A stretch of DNA of 6,387 nucleotides from Proteiniphilum sp. (GTDB lineage: Bacteria; Bacteroidota; Bacteroidia; Bacteroidales; Dysgonomonadaceae): contig JAENWZ010000132.1 of the NCBI GenBank assembly GCA_016649795.1, positions 1 through 6,387 of the forward strand. The letters are read 5' to 3'. Within the stretch, counting starts at the first letter, position 1, and each line of letters opens with the position of its first letter. Of the stretch, positions 5,858-6,387 are shown one piece after another. The translations under genes and the position numbers were made by a program. Under the pieces are notes generated by a model. The model ran no database searches. It saw only the letters and a list, made by a program, of their open reading frames with translations, and was not told the origin of the DNA.

Positions 5858-5865
5858 TATATTTG
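5858..5865 (+). promoter_or_regulatory. Candidate -7 box of a promoter for the GH109-type gene
   Basis: TATATTTG fits the Bacteroidota -7 consensus TAnnTTTG. No TTTG is found 19-21 bases upstream, so the -33 half is missing or degenerate. The predicted start near 5872 gives an AT-rich leader of about 50 bases before the ATG at 5922. The 156-base gap and the change of function downstream make a separate promoter likely. Confidence 0.5.
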
Positions 5866-5921
5866 CTTCTTTATTTGAGAAAATTTATTAAAACACGCTA
5901 TAGATAACTTAATTTTTTATT

Positions 5922-6387
5922 ATGACGAAGATTAACTCTAACTTCCTGCTGATGTTAATTCTGCTGTTTTCAGTATGTAATTCTAGTTCTTTGAAGAAAT
6001 CAGATACAAATGATTCTTCAATGTATGTGATCAAGACAGATGTGCCTGAACGTCCTTCCGGACAAAAGGATGTGCTTGGACTGGTCACTGAAAAACTCGA
6101 TACGGTGCGGGTGGGATTTATCGGTCTGGGTATGCGCGGACCCGGTGCTGTGAAGCGATTCACGCGCATATACCGGGTACCAAAATTGTTGCTCTCTGCG
6201 ATCTGCATGCCGAGAGAGTGGAGAAAGCACAGACCATTCTAGATAAAGCCGGAATGCCCCGCGCAGCTGGATACAGCGGCAGTGAAGAGGCGTGGAAAGA
6301 GCTGGTTCAGCGCAATGATATTGATTTGGTCTATATCGCTACCGACTGGAAACATCATGCAGAAATGATGGTCTATGCCATGGAACA
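5922..6387 (+). pseudogene. GH109-type Gfo/Idh/MocA family protein, frameshifted and cut by the window edge
   Basis: The start is ATG 5922, followed by a hydrophobic signal segment (FLLMLILLFSV) and Cys19, which looks like a lipoprotein attachment site although the residue before Cys is Val, not the usual small residue. Residues 50-83 carry the NAD-binding start DTVRVGFIGLGMRGPGAVKRF, whose GMRGPGAV form is typical of GH109, the NAD-dependent alpha-N-acetylgalactosaminidases. The frame then derails after ATA (6168-6170) and stops at 6240-6242. Family sequence resumes in another frame at 6173: PGTKIVALCDLHAERVEKAQ, then DIDLVYIATDWKHHAEMMVYAME, open to the last base. Removing two bases (the second TA of ATATA) restores a seamless product; one missing base would do so with one extra residue. 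The catalytic C-terminal domain is outside the window, so substrate specificity cannot be judged. Confidence 0.82.

Noticed and set aside
5922..6242. Reading the frame as a complete 106-residue protein
   Set aside because: The last 23 residues do not match the family while another frame does immediately afterward, so it is the truncated start of a longer gene.

Overview
The window looks like chromosomal DNA of a Bacteroidota member, most likely order Bacteroidales and possibly the Dysgonomonadaceae/Porphyromonadaceae area. The lineage guess rests on four things: the gene order rpmB-rpmG-DUF4295-ftsY-rimO-HU-HU/LysM, which I know from Bacteroidales; promoters of the TTTG / TAnnTTTG type; few Shine-Dalgarno sequences; and a GH109-type Gfo/Idh/MocA gene. 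All recognised genes are on the plus strand. I see no mobile element, CRISPR array, tRNA or rRNA.

Layout. Bases 1-447 are the 3' end of an unrecognised gene (perhaps DUF4468-like). It is followed by a hairpin across its stop codon and a 308-base gap carrying a well-formed promoter (658-689). Bases 756-1378 hold a compact ribosomal-protein operon: bL28 (rpmB), bL33 (rpmG) and a 53-residue DUF4295 protein (a Bacteroidota large-subunit protein). A strong intrinsic terminator (1472-1506) follows at once. A second promoter begins 14 bases after it and leads into ftsY (signal recognition particle receptor GTPase) and rimO (methylthiolation of ribosomal protein uS12). Next come a small HU-family protein (3964-4251) and a larger HU-family protein (from 4295). 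A 156-base gap with a candidate promoter then leads to a secreted GH109-type oxidoreductase-fold glycosidase that runs off the right edge.

The genes up to about 3.9 kb concern translation and protein targeting: ribosomal proteins, a ribosomal-protein modification enzyme and the membrane receptor for ribosome-bound SRP. The two HU-type genes add nucleoid functions. The most interesting object is the second HU gene. Read across one probable frameshift, it encodes about 489 residues: an HU-type DNA-binding domain, a long acidic linker, a basic patch, one transmembrane helix, a second low-complexity linker and a C-terminal LysM domain. The predicted topology puts the DNA-binding domain in the cytoplasm and the peptidoglycan-binding domain in the periplasm, so it could tether the nucleoid to the cell wall.

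Three genes are interrupted by small frame changes: rimO near 3523, the HU/LysM gene in a run of ten T at 5178-5187, and the GH109 gene near 6168-6172. Three in 6.4 kb, each with intact family sequence on both sides, suggests sequencing or assembly error as the leading explanation. The ten-T run is also the kind of tract that can slip in living cells.
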